From: Candidatus Zixiibacteriota bacterium
GTDB taxonomy: Bacteria > Zixibacteria > MSB-5A5 > GN15 > JAAZOE01
Assembly (NCBI GenBank): GCA_030668485.1
Contig: DAOUTW010000011.1
Span: 1-64,000, forward strand
Length of the DNA: 64,000 nt
Direction of reading: 5' to 3'
The translations under genes were made by a program, and so were the position numbers. The notes under the pieces were generated by a model, which had not been told where the DNA came from, did no database searches, and was given only the letters and a program-made list of their open reading frames with translations. Of this stretch, positions 17,954 to 27,613 are shown in pieces (the first letter of the stretch is position 1; the number at the start of each line of letters is the position of its first letter).

Positions 17954-19367
17954 AAAAGAAATCCGGGATTTACTCGGTTCGACAAAGTTTGCCATCACTT
18001 TCGCCGCCTGCGCCGTTTTGGTTCTGCTGGCTTTTTATGTCGGCGCCGCCCGCCACAACTTGCACCAGGCCCGTTATGAAGCGTCGCAAACCGAGAACCT
18101 GAGGTCGATGAAAGGTATCTCGGACTGGCAGGAACTCGATGAAATCCGCATCTTTCTCCCCCCGCAGCCGCTGGAATCGCTGGTTTCAGGAGTCTCCAAC
18201 GATATCAACCGGACAGCCATCGTGCGAGGACGCGGAGATATTCCGACCGAGGATAGCCGCTATAATGAAGACCCGGTCTTCGCCATCTTCAGGTTTATCG
18301 ATCTCGAGTTTATTTTCAAAGTCGTGTTGTCCCTCTTCGCCATATTGCTCGGATACGATGCCATCAGCGGTGAGAAGGAACGGGGAACGTTGCGACTATC
18401 ATTTGCCAATTCCCTCCCTCGTCGAACATATATTGCCGGAAAGCTTATCGGAGCCTTTTTGGGTCTGACTGTATCCCTGATGGTAACCATCGCTCTGGGA
18501 ATTTTGATTTTACCTCTAATGGGGATCGTCCTGAGCGGACAGGAATGGATCAAACTGATTCTGGTGATCATCACCGGCCTTTTATATTTCGGTGTCTTTC
18601 TGACCCTTTCGATCTTTATTTCTTCGCTGACCTATCGTTCGGCCAATTCCTTTTTGATTTCACTGGCAGTCTGGGTTATGTGCATTTATATCATACCCGG
18701 GGTATCGGTGCTTATGGCCGCACGTTCGGTGGAAGTACCATCCAGCGACGAAATCGCCTATAAAAAATCTACTCTCGGAATTCAGTTGGCCGAGGAATTC
18801 GACGAGGGGATGAATCATTTCGCCGTGAAAGGCAGTGCCGATCCGGAAGAGTTGATGAGTCAACTCAACTCATACATCGATTCTCTGAACGATGTCCGTG
18901 ATATGAAAATGCAATCCCTTTCATCTCGCCTCAACGAAGACAGGTCCAATCGTCGGCAAACTCAGGAGAATCTTGCCTTCAACCTGGCGAGGATATCACC
19001 GGCCACCTCGCTATCACTGGCAACGTCCCATCTGGCCGGGACATCATTGACATTGAAAAACCGCTTTGCCGATCAGTCTCGTGAATATCAGCGGGCTTTT
19101 GGAGAATTCATGTTGGAAAAAACCGGAATGAATACCGGCGGAATGATCAAACTCCGCACTTCGAAATCCTGCGGCGGTGGCGATGACAAAGAGGACGAGG
19201 AACCTCAGCCCATCAATACCGAGGAACTTCCCAAACCGATGATGAGTTCGTTCACCTTTGCCGAATCGGTCAACCCGGCTCTGACTGACATCGCAATTTT
19301 GATCATTTACAATTTCGTCTTTTTCGCGGGCGCTTTTATAGCCTTTTTGCGTTATGACCTCAGGTAA
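17934..19367 (+). CDS. ABC-2 type permease, first of two
   Basis: 477 residues from the ATG at 17934, which has GGAGG 5 bp upstream and gives a natural N-terminus (MLGIIVEKEIRDLLGSTKF). The longer open frame from 17763 is an out-of-frame shadow of the ATPase gene. Six or so membrane segments are visible: one near the start, a cluster at about 150-290, and one at the end. A large extracytoplasmic loop lies in the region 300-440, containing a charged Cys-bearing stretch (SCGGGDDKEDEE). The conserved GEKERGTLRLSFANSLPR is typical of ABC-2 permeases. It is a paralogue of the next gene and likely forms a heterodimer with it. Confidence 0.88.
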   Translation: MLGIIVEKEIRDLLGSTKFAITFAACAVLVLLAFYVGAARHNLHQARYEASQTENLRSMKGISDWQELDEIRIFLPPQPLESLVSGVSNDINRTAIVRGRGDIPTEDSRYNEDPVFAIFRFIDLEFIFKVVLSLFAILLGYDAISGEKERGTLRLSFANSLPRRTYIAGKLIGAFLGLTVSLMVTIALGILILPLMGIVLSGQEWIKLILVIITGLLYFGVFLTLSIFISSLTYRSANSFLISLAVWVMCIYIIPGVSVLMAARSVEVPSSDEIAYKKSTLGIQLAEEFDEGMNHFAVKGSADPEELMSQLNSYIDSLNDVRDMKMQSLSSRLNEDRSNRRQTQENLAFNLARISPATSLSLATSHLAGTSLTLKNRFADQSREYQRAFGEFMLEKTGMNTGGMIKLRTSKSCGGGDDKEDEEPQPINTEELPKPMMSSFTFAESVNPALTDIAILIIYNFVFFAGAFIAFLRYDLR

Positions 19368-19388
19368 TATCAACTACGGAGATACGGA

Positions 19389-20849
19389 ATGCTGCCAACA
19401 TTAATCAATAAAGAGCTTAAGGCTGTCATCCTCAGCCCCAAATTCACCGGCACCTTCATCGTCTGCACCATCCTGATTCTGTTGTCTATTTATGCCGGTC
19501 TCACAGAATATAAAGAATCGGTCAGGCGATACGATGCCGCCTCGCAATTGGTTTCCCAGGAATTACAGCATCAGACGACCTGGGCGAGATTGCACACCAA
19601 AGCCTATCGCGCACCTGACCCAATGCAGATTTTCGTATCCGGATTGGAATACGATATCGGCCGCTGGTCCCCCGTATCAAGTCAAAGTACCGCCAAACTT
19701 AAAAACAGCGTCTATTCGGATGACTCCATCTATGCCCTTTTCCGCGTGGTCGACTTTACCTTCATCGTTCAATTTGTACTGACCTTGTTTGCCATCCTCT
19801 TCACATACAATGCCGTCTGCGGCGAGCGAGAAGATGGAACCCTGCGACTGGTCTTTTCCTCTCCCGTATCTCGCGCCCAATACCTGATCGCCAAATGTGC
19901 CGGGGCCTGGCTTGGACTGGTCGTTCCCATCAGTATACCGATCCTCCTGGGCATGTTATTGGTGCTCCTATCCGGAGTTCCCATCACTGCCGACCACTGG
20001 CTGAGGATTGGTTTGCTGACCGGTATTTCGCTTCTGCTTTTCACCTTTTTCATCGTCCTTGGCGTTTTTATTTCTCTCCTGACCCGCCGCACGTCCCTGT
20101 CTCTAATGGTAGCTCTCGTGGTTTGGGTCTTGTTCGCCCTGATTATTCCCCGGGCCGGAGTAATGTTTGCCGGAAACATGGTCGATGTTCCGTCGGTGGC
20201 TGAAATTGAGGGGCAAATCAACGGTTATTCTAAGGACCGGTGGGAAGAATTCTATCTGGGAATGGAGGATCGATTCGCTAAAATGCATGGGTCCGAAGGC
20301 GAAGGGATCGAAATGAGCGAAGAGAAGATGTGGGAGCTGATGCAAGCCGAAGACTCTTTGCGTAAGTTTGTCACCGAGGAGATCAATCGGTACGATTTGC
20401 GGCTACGTGAAGATTTGCGGCAGCGAAAAAACCGCCAGGAAAAGCTGGCCCTGACTCTGGCTCGGCTCTCCCCGGCCTCATCTTATCAAATCGGCGCCAT
20501 GTCCCTGGCCGGGACCAGCCTTGATGTAAAAACAAGATATGAGGAGAGTATCAACGAATATCGCAATCAATTTGTGAAGTATGCCGATCAAATGCAGGCC
20601 GAAACCGGCGACCTGGCCGGCAGGATGATATCAATGGAGGTGAGTGATAGTTCATCGAACTTTACTATGAGTTCCAGTCGTGATAAGAAGGCACTCGATC
20701 TTTCCGGATTACCCCGATTTGATCCGCCTCGAGTTGGCCTGGCCGATGCGATGGCTCCGGCCGTGACCGATTTCGGGATTCTGGCAATCTACATCATCCT
20801 GACTTTCATGGGCGCATTCATAGCGTTTTTGAGATATGATTTGAGGTGA
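19389..20849 (+). CDS. ABC-2 type permease, second of two
   Basis: 486 residues and the same architecture as the preceding permease, including GEREDGTLRLVFSSPVSR after the second membrane helix and the same end (AFIAFLRYDLR). The two arose by duplication and probably form a heterodimeric channel with the ATPase at 17159. A long loop (about 275-450) lies between helices. It is the last gene of the operon; the next gene is convergent, 29 bp away. Confidence 0.88.
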   Translation: MLPTLINKELKAVILSPKFTGTFIVCTILILLSIYAGLTEYKESVRRYDAASQLVSQELQHQTTWARLHTKAYRAPDPMQIFVSGLEYDIGRWSPVSSQSTAKLKNSVYSDDSIYALFRVVDFTFIVQFVLTLFAILFTYNAVCGEREDGTLRLVFSSPVSRAQYLIAKCAGAWLGLVVPISIPILLGMLLVLLSGVPITADHWLRIGLLTGISLLLFTFFIVLGVFISLLTRRTSLSLMVALVVWVLFALIIPRAGVMFAGNMVDVPSVAEIEGQINGYSKDRWEEFYLGMEDRFAKMHGSEGEGIEMSEEKMWELMQAEDSLRKFVTEEINRYDLRLREDLRQRKNRQEKLALTLARLSPASSYQIGAMSLAGTSLDVKTRYEESINEYRNQFVKYADQMQAETGDLAGRMISMEVSDSSSNFTMSSSRDKKALDLSGLPRFDPPRVGLADAMAPAVTDFGILAIYIILTFMGAFIAFLRYDLR

Positions 20850-20878
20850 GGACTGTATCTTATGGTTGTACGAGTCGA

Positions 20879-22063
20879 CTAATCCTGCTGATATTTGGTT
20901 TTGCGACTGCCTTGATACATCTCGAATTTCAGCAACCGGCATTCTATCGGGCCATTATACATCTGGATACGTTTCGATGTTCGCAATCCGATATGCTTTG
21001 CGGCGGCCAGATTGCCGGTGAAGATAAAGGCATCATAGCCAGTGAAATTCTTCTTGAACAGATCGCCGATCGAATTATAAAACTGCTTTATTTCATTCAC
21101 CGATAGCCGTTCACCATACGGCGGATTGATAATCAAGGTACCCGGCGATGGAGGTGGAATCAGGTTTTTGATATCGCTCGGTTTGAATTCAATATCATGT
21201 CCGACCCCGGCCAGCCTGGCATTTTCGGCCGCTTCCCGAACCTGCATACGATTTATATCCGATCCGATCATTTTGAAACCAAGCTTCGGGATGATCAGCT
21301 TGCGAGCATTGTTGCAGATTGTCTTAAAGAGGTTTACATCATAATCGGGCCAGTTCATGAATCCATATCTTTTCCGGGTCAGCCCCGGAGCGATATTACG
21401 GGCCAGAAGCGCCGCCTCAATAATAATCGTCCCTGATCCGCACATGGCATCGACAAAGGGGCCTTTTCGATCCCATTCAGAATGCATTATTATCCCTGCA
21501 GCGAGAACCTCATTTAGAGGTGCCTTGCCGGTCCTGGTGCGATATCCGCGTTTGAACAACGGCTCCCCCGAGGAGTCGAGAGCAATAGTACATTCGTTTT
21601 GATATACATAGACATTTATTCTGATATCAGGATTTTTTAGGTCAACCGATGGCCTCCGGCCGGTTTCTTTACGAAAATAATCGGCGATGGCATCCTTGGT
21701 CTTTTGAGCCACATAAAGGGAATTGGTGAATCCGGATTTGGTTATAACGGCATCGATAGCGAAAGTCTGGCGCAAATCCAGATATTTCCCCCAGCCAATT
21801 TTAATGACCTTGTTATACAATTCGTTTTCATTGACGGCTTTGAAATCGACTATCGGTTTTATAATCCTGGTGGCGGTACGGCAATAGAGATTAGCTTTGT
21901 ATAGAAGTCTTTGGTCGCCGTAAAATTCGACCGACCGGTTCATCAATCTGATCTTTTTAGCCCCCAAGGCGGTCAATTCTTCGGCCAGAATTTCCTCGAG
22001 GCCAAATAAGGTCTTGGCAATCATGCGGAAATTATACTCGTCTTTTCTTATCTTCATCGACAT
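20879..22063 (-). CDS. THUMP-domain RNA guanine-N2 methyltransferase
   Basis: About 394 residues. The N-terminal THUMP domain (about 45-155; FKAVNENELYNKVIKIGW) binds RNA. The C-terminal Rossmann methyltransferase has the SAM motif region AMCGSGTIIIEAALLA and the catalytic NPPY motif (LIINPPYGERL). This matches the RlmL N-terminal-type/UPF0020 family, which makes m2G in 23S rRNA (G2445 in E. coli); tRNA m2G enzymes (Trm14/TrmN) share the fold. The open frame extends to a TTG at 22078, but the ATG at 22063 is more natural. A stand-alone housekeeping gene; convergent with the ABC operon. Confidence 0.88.
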   Translation of the reverse strand: MSMKIRKDEYNFRMIAKTLFGLEEILAEELTALGAKKIRLMNRSVEFYGDQRLLYKANLYCRTATRIIKPIVDFKAVNENELYNKVIKIGWGKYLDLRQTFAIDAVITKSGFTNSLYVAQKTKDAIADYFRKETGRRPSVDLKNPDIRINVYVYQNECTIALDSSGEPLFKRGYRTRTGKAPLNEVLAAGIIMHSEWDRKGPFVDAMCGSGTIIIEAALLARNIAPGLTRKRYGFMNWPDYDVNLFKTICNNARKLIIPKLGFKMIGSDINRMQVREAAENARLAGVGHDIEFKPSDIKNLIPPPSPGTLIINPPYGERLSVNEIKQFYNSIGDLFKKNFTGYDAFIFTGNLAAAKHIGLRTSKRIQMYNGPIECRLLKFEMYQGSRKTKYQQD

Positions 22064-22164
22064 GATAGAAGGAAGCAAATTTTACGAGAAAGTCAAACGA
22101 TATGTTTTATGGCCGATAACTATTAACAATCACGGTTATTTCCCGCAATTATGAGATACAGCGA

Positions 22165-24396
22165 TCAGTCCTCGCTATCCTCAGTTTCCGACGTTCCCTT
22201 CCACAAATCCTGGAAGTAATAACTAAGGAACAAAAACAACCCTCCGAACCCCATAAACAATAGAATTCGCCATAATACTTCAAGCTTGGCCAGATCGATC
22301 AGAAACAGTTTCGCCACGACTACGAATAAGGTGACAATAGCTACTGTGCGCAGTCGATGATAATTGAATTGTAAACCTGCAATTAAAAGCAGGGCAGCGT
22401 AAACTCCCCATGAAATCGTGATATATCCCTGCCCGTTTTCCATCGATGAGAACTCGCTTGCGAACCAGGCCAGAAATGCGGTATGCGCCAGCAACCGGTA
22501 TACGATAATCTCCTTGCCGGCCTTAAACCATTTATATATGCCTGCTGAGACAATAAGAGGTAACAGGCTGACCAGAGCATGGATATTCAAGATTGCCGTG
22601 GCATCGGTATCCGGTTTTAATAGCCGATATATCAATAATATCGCTATCACTCCGAAAAATACATGCCCCAAACCGGCTATGATGCGGTCTTTTTTCCATT
22701 TTGCGACAAAATGTACCGCAACCGACAAAGCCAGCATTACCACAAACTCAAAATTTCCTTCAAGCTCCCGAGCGAACCATGCCCCGATAAAAATGAACAC
22801 CGGAATCAGGTACACTCTCTTTTCGACGATCGATCTGAGCCGAAAACTCATTAGGACACCAAGCCCGATTACCCAGAGATCGGTCAAAGCACGAGCATTA
22901 ATTATCGGCGAGGCTGTGGCAGGCTGCATCAATTGTGATATTTCGGTCAGACTAAGCCGGTTCATCAACGCCAAACCACAAATACCGAATAGAATGTGCG
23001 CAAAAACCGAAACTCCCCTGTTGGATATCCGGAGGGCGACCATATGCAGAACCGCCGCCTCCGTTGCGACTGCAATAAATAAGGTGTCACCTTCCAAAAG
23101 CAGACTGAGTGCAATGGTGAAGAACAGAAGGCTCATCATCACATGCGTAAATACCAGATTTTTCAGGTCGGCGATCCGCTTCAGGAAAAAACCGGTCAGG
23201 GCATAAACCGATGCCCCGCCGAGGACAATCCAGCCCCAGACCTCTTTGGACAAATCCGGCCAGATTATACCCGATAAGGCCAGTGAGATTAAAGGTACCA
23301 CGATCGCGAGTACGTAGATATGCACATCAAGTAAACTATTGGCGCTTTTGGATAAGGCGCCGTCTCCAATTCCGACGGTGGCGCCGCGCCAGCGCCCCGG
23401 ATTGGTCACCCACACAATCTCTCGAAATAGCGGAACAAGCCAGAATAAGATCCACCCGGCCAGAACTCCCGCCTGCAATGCCCATTGTTCGGAATTTACA
23501 GATTCGAATGAAATATTTATATCGGCGATGCCAATGATAATAATGATCCATCCACCGACCACCGATAGCCATAACAACAAACGCCAGCCCTGGTAAAAAT
23601 AGATCGCACTGGTACCGGCGAGGATCAGGCAGGTGTATAACATCAATCCGGGTACCGTCCCCCCTTCAGTATACAATAGGAAAGGCGTCCCCAACCCACC
23701 CAGAGTACCGATGAGTGAAAACACCGCTTCATCCTGGCGCAATGAAATCAAAAAGGACAGAACCGTTACACCGATCATAAATCCCAGGGCGACCGGATAC
23801 GATACCAGGGAGAACAATTGGAAGGCGGCAAACCCGGTGATATAATAAGTTGCTATGGCGCCTCCGGTGAGGACCTGGCTGAATTGCTTTTTGCGGCCAT
23901 ATATCCGATAGCCTATCGCCAGCAATGCCGTCCCCAGAGCCAGGCCGAACAGGACACGGATCGGCGGCGTCAGCCAGCCCTGGTCAATTGAATACTTGAA
24001 CAGAAAGACTACGGCAAAAAGGATTAACCCGATCCCTACCTTGTTCAGCCAGTACTCGCTTTTCCGCATATGTTCCGGCATTTCAAACGATTTTTTTGCC
24101 GGTCGAGGTCGATCTGGCTTTATCGGACCAAGCTTCGGCGCCGCCGGCGGTACCGGATCGCCCTGCTTTTTGACGAATGTCCCGGGTGGCTCAGCACTTG
24201 TGGGTTGAACAGTATCAACTTTTTGCTGAACATATGTCCGCGGCGGTTCAACCGGTTGCTGAGCTGCGGCAGAAGCGTCCGATTCCAATCGCTTAAGTTG
24301 GGATACCAGTTGTTCGGTTGAACTTTGTAATTTCCTAACGATATCTTCCAGTGCAGCCACACGATCATGCAGGGAACTTATTTCATGATCATCCAT
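22165..24396 (-). CDS. DUF2339 multi-pass membrane protein
   Basis: 743 residues. The N-terminal 40 residues form a coiled coil (LHDRVAALEDIVRKLQSSTEQLVSQLKRLE), followed by a Pro-rich linker and about 20 or more hydrophobic helices to the end. This is the layout of DUF2339 proteins. GxGLILFAVVFLFKYSIDQGWL at about 120 and the FSLIGTLGGLGTPFLL segment are characteristic. Function is unknown; an integral inner-membrane role is clear. An AGGA site lies upstream of the ATG. It ends in an acidic tail (TSETEDSED). Confidence 0.88.
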   Translation of the reverse strand: MDDHEISSLHDRVAALEDIVRKLQSSTEQLVSQLKRLESDASAAAQQPVEPPRTYVQQKVDTVQPTSAEPPGTFVKKQGDPVPPAAPKLGPIKPDRPRPAKKSFEMPEHMRKSEYWLNKVGIGLILFAVVFLFKYSIDQGWLTPPIRVLFGLALGTALLAIGYRIYGRKKQFSQVLTGGAIATYYITGFAAFQLFSLVSYPVALGFMIGVTVLSFLISLRQDEAVFSLIGTLGGLGTPFLLYTEGGTVPGLMLYTCLILAGTSAIYFYQGWRLLLWLSVVGGWIIIIIGIADINISFESVNSEQWALQAGVLAGWILFWLVPLFREIVWVTNPGRWRGATVGIGDGALSKSANSLLDVHIYVLAIVVPLISLALSGIIWPDLSKEVWGWIVLGGASVYALTGFFLKRIADLKNLVFTHVMMSLLFFTIALSLLLEGDTLFIAVATEAAVLHMVALRISNRGVSVFAHILFGICGLALMNRLSLTEISQLMQPATASPIINARALTDLWVIGLGVLMSFRLRSIVEKRVYLIPVFIFIGAWFARELEGNFEFVVMLALSVAVHFVAKWKKDRIIAGLGHVFFGVIAILLIYRLLKPDTDATAILNIHALVSLLPLIVSAGIYKWFKAGKEIIVYRLLAHTAFLAWFASEFSSMENGQGYITISWGVYAALLLIAGLQFNYHRLRTVAIVTLFVVVAKLFLIDLAKLEVLWRILLFMGFGGLFLFLSYYFQDLWKGTSETEDSED

Positions 24397-24513
24397 GCTT
24401 AGATTCCTGTCAAAGGATTGATATACATAAAATATACGTTCTCTTTTATTCCGGAATCAAGATTTAAATACATTTATCTGTAAGTAATTCCTGCGATACT
24501 TATATAGAAAATA

Positions 24514-24543
24514 AATGCCCGCCGAAAATAATCGACGGGCATT
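24514..24543 (-). terminator. Rho-independent terminator after the LVIVD gene
   Basis: Minus strand: AATGCCCGTCGA, short loop, TCGGCGGGCATT, then a T-rich run (TATTTTC). The stem is 11-12 bp with one mismatch. It sits 40 bp past the stop of the gene at 24583. Confidence 0.7.
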
Positions 24544-24582
24544 CCATGTTCATCGTTGTCGGTAATTATTTATCACCGCGCA

Positions 24583-26742
24583 TTATTCATAGCATCCGCC
24601 GCATGGCGCTTCGCCTCCGCGGAAGGTGAAATCGATCAGGAGGACGGCATCACCTACATTTACATCACCGTCGCAATTTACATCTCCGGCATTTATCGGA
24701 TCGGGAGCAGTACCGCCTTTGAAGATATATGATATCAAAAAGACGATATCGGCCACATCAAAGTCTCCGGCGCCATTAGGACCGGCACAATCACCCTGCT
24801 TAAGGCAAAGGAATCCATTGTCGCAGGTGACATAAATGTTATCGCCGACAACATCCACATCCCAGACCCAACCCGGATAGGTGCTGTACTTGCCTGCCAG
24901 CACCGGTGATTCGGGTGAGCTGATATCGAGGATTTGAAAACCATACACATATGCCGCGACATAAAGATAATTGCCGACCACCTCAATATTACGAGCCAGG
25001 TCAAACCCCAGATAATCTCCAATAAAAACGGGGTTTTGAGGATCACTTACCTCGAAAATACCCAATTGATTATGATAGTCATAATTGACGTAAGCATAAT
25101 TGCCCGAAACGGCAATGGCAGTGGAATACCCGGGAAGGTCGTAACTGCCTTCAACTACGGGTGCGAGCGGATCGCTTATATTGATGATTCTAAAGCCCTC
25201 TTCTCCACCCGACAAATATGCATAATTACCCTGAATCGTCATACGATAGCCATAGCCCAAGTCTTCGAAGCTGCCGGCCAGAGCCGGTGCCTGCGGGCTC
25301 GAAACATCATAAACGAGCAAACCGCTATCTCCCGCGATAGCATAAAGGTAAGAACCCCATGCCAGTAAGTCGTTCAGATAATTGTTCGGAGTGGCAAAAG
25401 ATTCCAGATGAGCCGGATTGAGCGGGTCGGAAACATCGAAAACCATAATACCGATATCACGGCCGCCCAGGTAAATATAATCCCCCACCAGTTCAATTGT
25501 CCTGGCATCACCGGGAGTATCGTACGATGCAACCAACTCGGGATTTTCACTATCGGAAAGGTCAAGAACCTGCATCCCCCTGATTCCGTTCGCCATGAAA
25601 CCGTAATTCCCCGAAATAACCAGATCATAACCCATACCCGGATTGACATACGCGGCGTCCACCAGAGGAACCTCGGGAGATGAGATATCATAGCGTTCGA
25701 TTCCGGCGGTCCAGTCAGACACAAAAGCATCATCGCTTGAGACGTACATGGACGTATTAAAACCCTGTGTGAACCAATCGGCAACGTAGAAGGGATTGCC
25801 CGGATAACTTATATCAAGGATTTTGATCGTGTTATTGTCCAGCAGATACAGATAATCACCGGCAAGTTCAACATCAGTATACCGTTCCGTAGTATCTACC
25901 CAGGTGGCTTGCGTGGTAGGAAATCCTGTCCCTCCGACGTATAGCACATGAAGACCCAGACCACGACTGGCCACGAATAAATAGTTCCCCTGATGCTCCA
26001 CATCATAAGCATCCCCGCCGCACGGTAAATTGCCCATATATTCCGGTGACATCGGATCGGAAATATTCCATACCGACAAGAAAAATTCAGAAGCGATATA
26101 GGCAAAGTCACCGTCTATAACCGAGTTCATGGCCAGACCTTCAGGATCGAAATAATTGACCAGCACCGGATTAGTCTTATCGGAAATATCGATGATGAAA
26201 TAGGACATATGGCCGCTGAGATAGGCATAATCGCCGACGATCTCAACCCCGGTCGCAGTTGGAGACCCCCACGATGACAGACCATCGGTGCTAAAAGTAC
26301 CTGTCAAAAAAGGCGCATAGGGATCGGATACATTAAAAATCATCAATCCCTGATAACCGACCACGTAGACAAAATCGCCGACAAGAACCATATCGCGAGC
26401 CTGCGAGGGATGATACAATTGGGCAATGATGACCGGCGAGGAAGGATTGGATAGATCAATAACCTGAAATCCAAAATACGGATAACAATATGCCAGATCG
26501 CCGTCTCCGACAACCGCATAAGTGCCTTGCCACAATGAGCTGCCACTATAACTGACCGAGAACTCCAGCACCTCGTCGCCGCCCAGTTTCGTAAAATCTT
26601 CACCAAATCCTTCAGATTCGGGTGTATCCGCCGATCTTTCGCCGCTCGGTTGTATTGTTAAGACTTCAGCCTGAGCCGTAAATGATAAAAAAATGAAAAT
26701 AAATAGCGTGACCCCTAAGATAAATCTTGTTCCCTTGCGCAT
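24583..26742 (-). CDS. Secreted LVIVD beta-propeller protein with dockerin-like C-terminus
   Basis: About 719 residues from the ATG at 26742, which has GGGAGG 4 bp upstream; the ATG at 26754 has no such site. A signal peptide (about 1-27) is followed by roughly a dozen LVIVD repeats of about 43 residues (pattern GDYAYLxxxxxGLxIxDISDPxxPxLxGxY), predicted to form a beta-propeller surface. The last 70 residues are two dockerin-like repeats (CAGPNGAGDFDVADIVFLIS and GDVNCDGDVNVGDAVLLIDF) ending CGGCYE. It has no T9SS-type domain. Likely a cell-surface or secreted binding protein; no enzyme motif seen. Confidence 0.82.
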   Translation of the reverse strand: MRKGTRFILGVTLFIFIFLSFTAQAEVLTIQPSGERSADTPESEGFGEDFTKLGGDEVLEFSVSYSGSSLWQGTYAVVGDGDLAYCYPYFGFQVIDLSNPSSPVIIAQLYHPSQARDMVLVGDFVYVVGYQGLMIFNVSDPYAPFLTGTFSTDGLSSWGSPTATGVEIVGDYAYLSGHMSYFIIDISDKTNPVLVNYFDPEGLAMNSVIDGDFAYIASEFFLSVWNISDPMSPEYMGNLPCGGDAYDVEHQGNYLFVASRGLGLHVLYVGGTGFPTTQATWVDTTERYTDVELAGDYLYLLDNNTIKILDISYPGNPFYVADWFTQGFNTSMYVSSDDAFVSDWTAGIERYDISSPEVPLVDAAYVNPGMGYDLVISGNYGFMANGIRGMQVLDLSDSENPELVASYDTPGDARTIELVGDYIYLGGRDIGIMVFDVSDPLNPAHLESFATPNNYLNDLLAWGSYLYAIAGDSGLLVYDVSSPQAPALAGSFEDLGYGYRMTIQGNYAYLSGGEEGFRIINISDPLAPVVEGSYDLPGYSTAIAVSGNYAYVNYDYHNQLGIFEVSDPQNPVFIGDYLGFDLARNIEVVGNYLYVAAYVYGFQILDISSPESPVLAGKYSTYPGWVWDVDVVGDNIYVTCDNGFLCLKQGDCAGPNGAGDFDVADIVFLISYIFKGGTAPDPINAGDVNCDGDVNVGDAVLLIDFTFRGGEAPCGGCYE

Positions 26743-26946
26743 GCGCCCTCCCATGCCTGAGGTATATGATGTAAATGCCCTGTTAACAATTATATATTAC
26801 TGTCATTGTAAGGTATTGTCAAGCATTAAATTACAGAAGCCTGCAGCCCGAGCCTTAACCTGAATTTATTTTTCCTTTTAATTATTTCAAAATCTATTAT
26901 CTTTTAGTAGTCAATTCGACAATTCAGAAATACTCGGAGGTTAACT

Positions 26947-27152
26947 ATGTCTGCCAGGATACCGGCTGTACTCTGCCTGATCCTTATTATGGATGATGTC
27001 GGCATGCCGCTCACCGGAACGTACGATCTGACATTTAAATCTACGACACCTTCGACGCCGTTACTGCCCGTCGGCAGGAGACACACAGATAGGTCGAATT
27101 CAAAGGCGCTCTATTGCCAATCAATCTGAGCTGCGAATATCAAAGATATTAA
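26947..27152 (+). pseudogene. Decayed secreted-protein gene fragment
   Basis: A good GGAGG site precedes an ATG and a signal-peptide-like start (MSARIPAVLCLILI), which joins abruptly to VGMPLTGTYDLTFK. That is the beginning of a common secreted-protein domain (PLTGTYxxTFxIYD). At about 27039 one base seems lost: the reading continues in another frame as IYDTFDAVTA ... QETHR. An in-frame TAG interrupts it, then VEFKGALLPINLS and a TAA at 27150. The signal peptide is also shortened. So a 5' piece of a gene with an internal deletion, a frameshift and a stop. Assignment of the domain is from memory of the pattern. Confidence 0.55.
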
Positions 27153-27163
27153 CACCGGGGTCG

Positions 27164-27613
27164 TCAGGACCCGATAAGCTCCTTGACCCTGGCCACCACC
27201 AGTTCCGGATCGATCGGTTTATCAATAAACATGTTGGGCTTTATCAATCCCTCGTCCCGCATCTCCCGGATCGATTTGCGCATCGCTTCCCGTAAGGCAT
27301 CAAACGGTTTAACATCGTCGTCCTCGGTCTGAGTATCAAGACCCTCGAGTACCTCCGCGACCCCGGTCAACATTATAACCGGAAGATCCTTAAACTCGTC
27401 GTCCCGGCGAAGCTGCTTAAAAAGCACAAAACCGGTTTTCTTCGGCATCATAACATCAAGCACCACCAGGTCCGGATGTTCACTCCGTATCTTTTCCAGT
27501 CCATCCTTACCGTTAAGCGCCGACAGGGTCTCGTACCCATTCTCCTTCAGGGCCGTGGTCAGGAATTTGACCGTATTTTCATCATCGTCTACTACCAAAA
27601 CCTTTTTTGCCAT
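27164..27613 (-). CDS. Receiver-only response regulator
   Basis: 149 residues from the ATG at 27613, which has AAGGAG at 7-bp spacing; the longer frame to 27643 lacks support. It is a single receiver domain with acidic residues (VVDDDE), phospho-Asp in VVLDVMMP, switch Thr in MLTG and Lys in IDKPIDP. A charged insertion (TQTEDDDVKPFDALREAMRKSIREMRDEG) lies between beta-4 and beta-5. There is no output domain, so it acts by protein interaction. Its 5' end overlaps the kinase gene upstream by 32 bp. Probably the partner of that kinase at the tail of the qmo-dsr operon. Confidence 0.88.
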   Translation of the reverse strand: MAKKVLVVDDDENTVKFLTTALKENGYETLSALNGKDGLEKIRSEHPDLVVLDVMMPKKTGFVLFKQLRRDDEFKDLPVIMLTGVAEVLEGLDTQTEDDDVKPFDALREAMRKSIREMRDEGLIKPNMFIDKPIDPELVVARVKELIGS

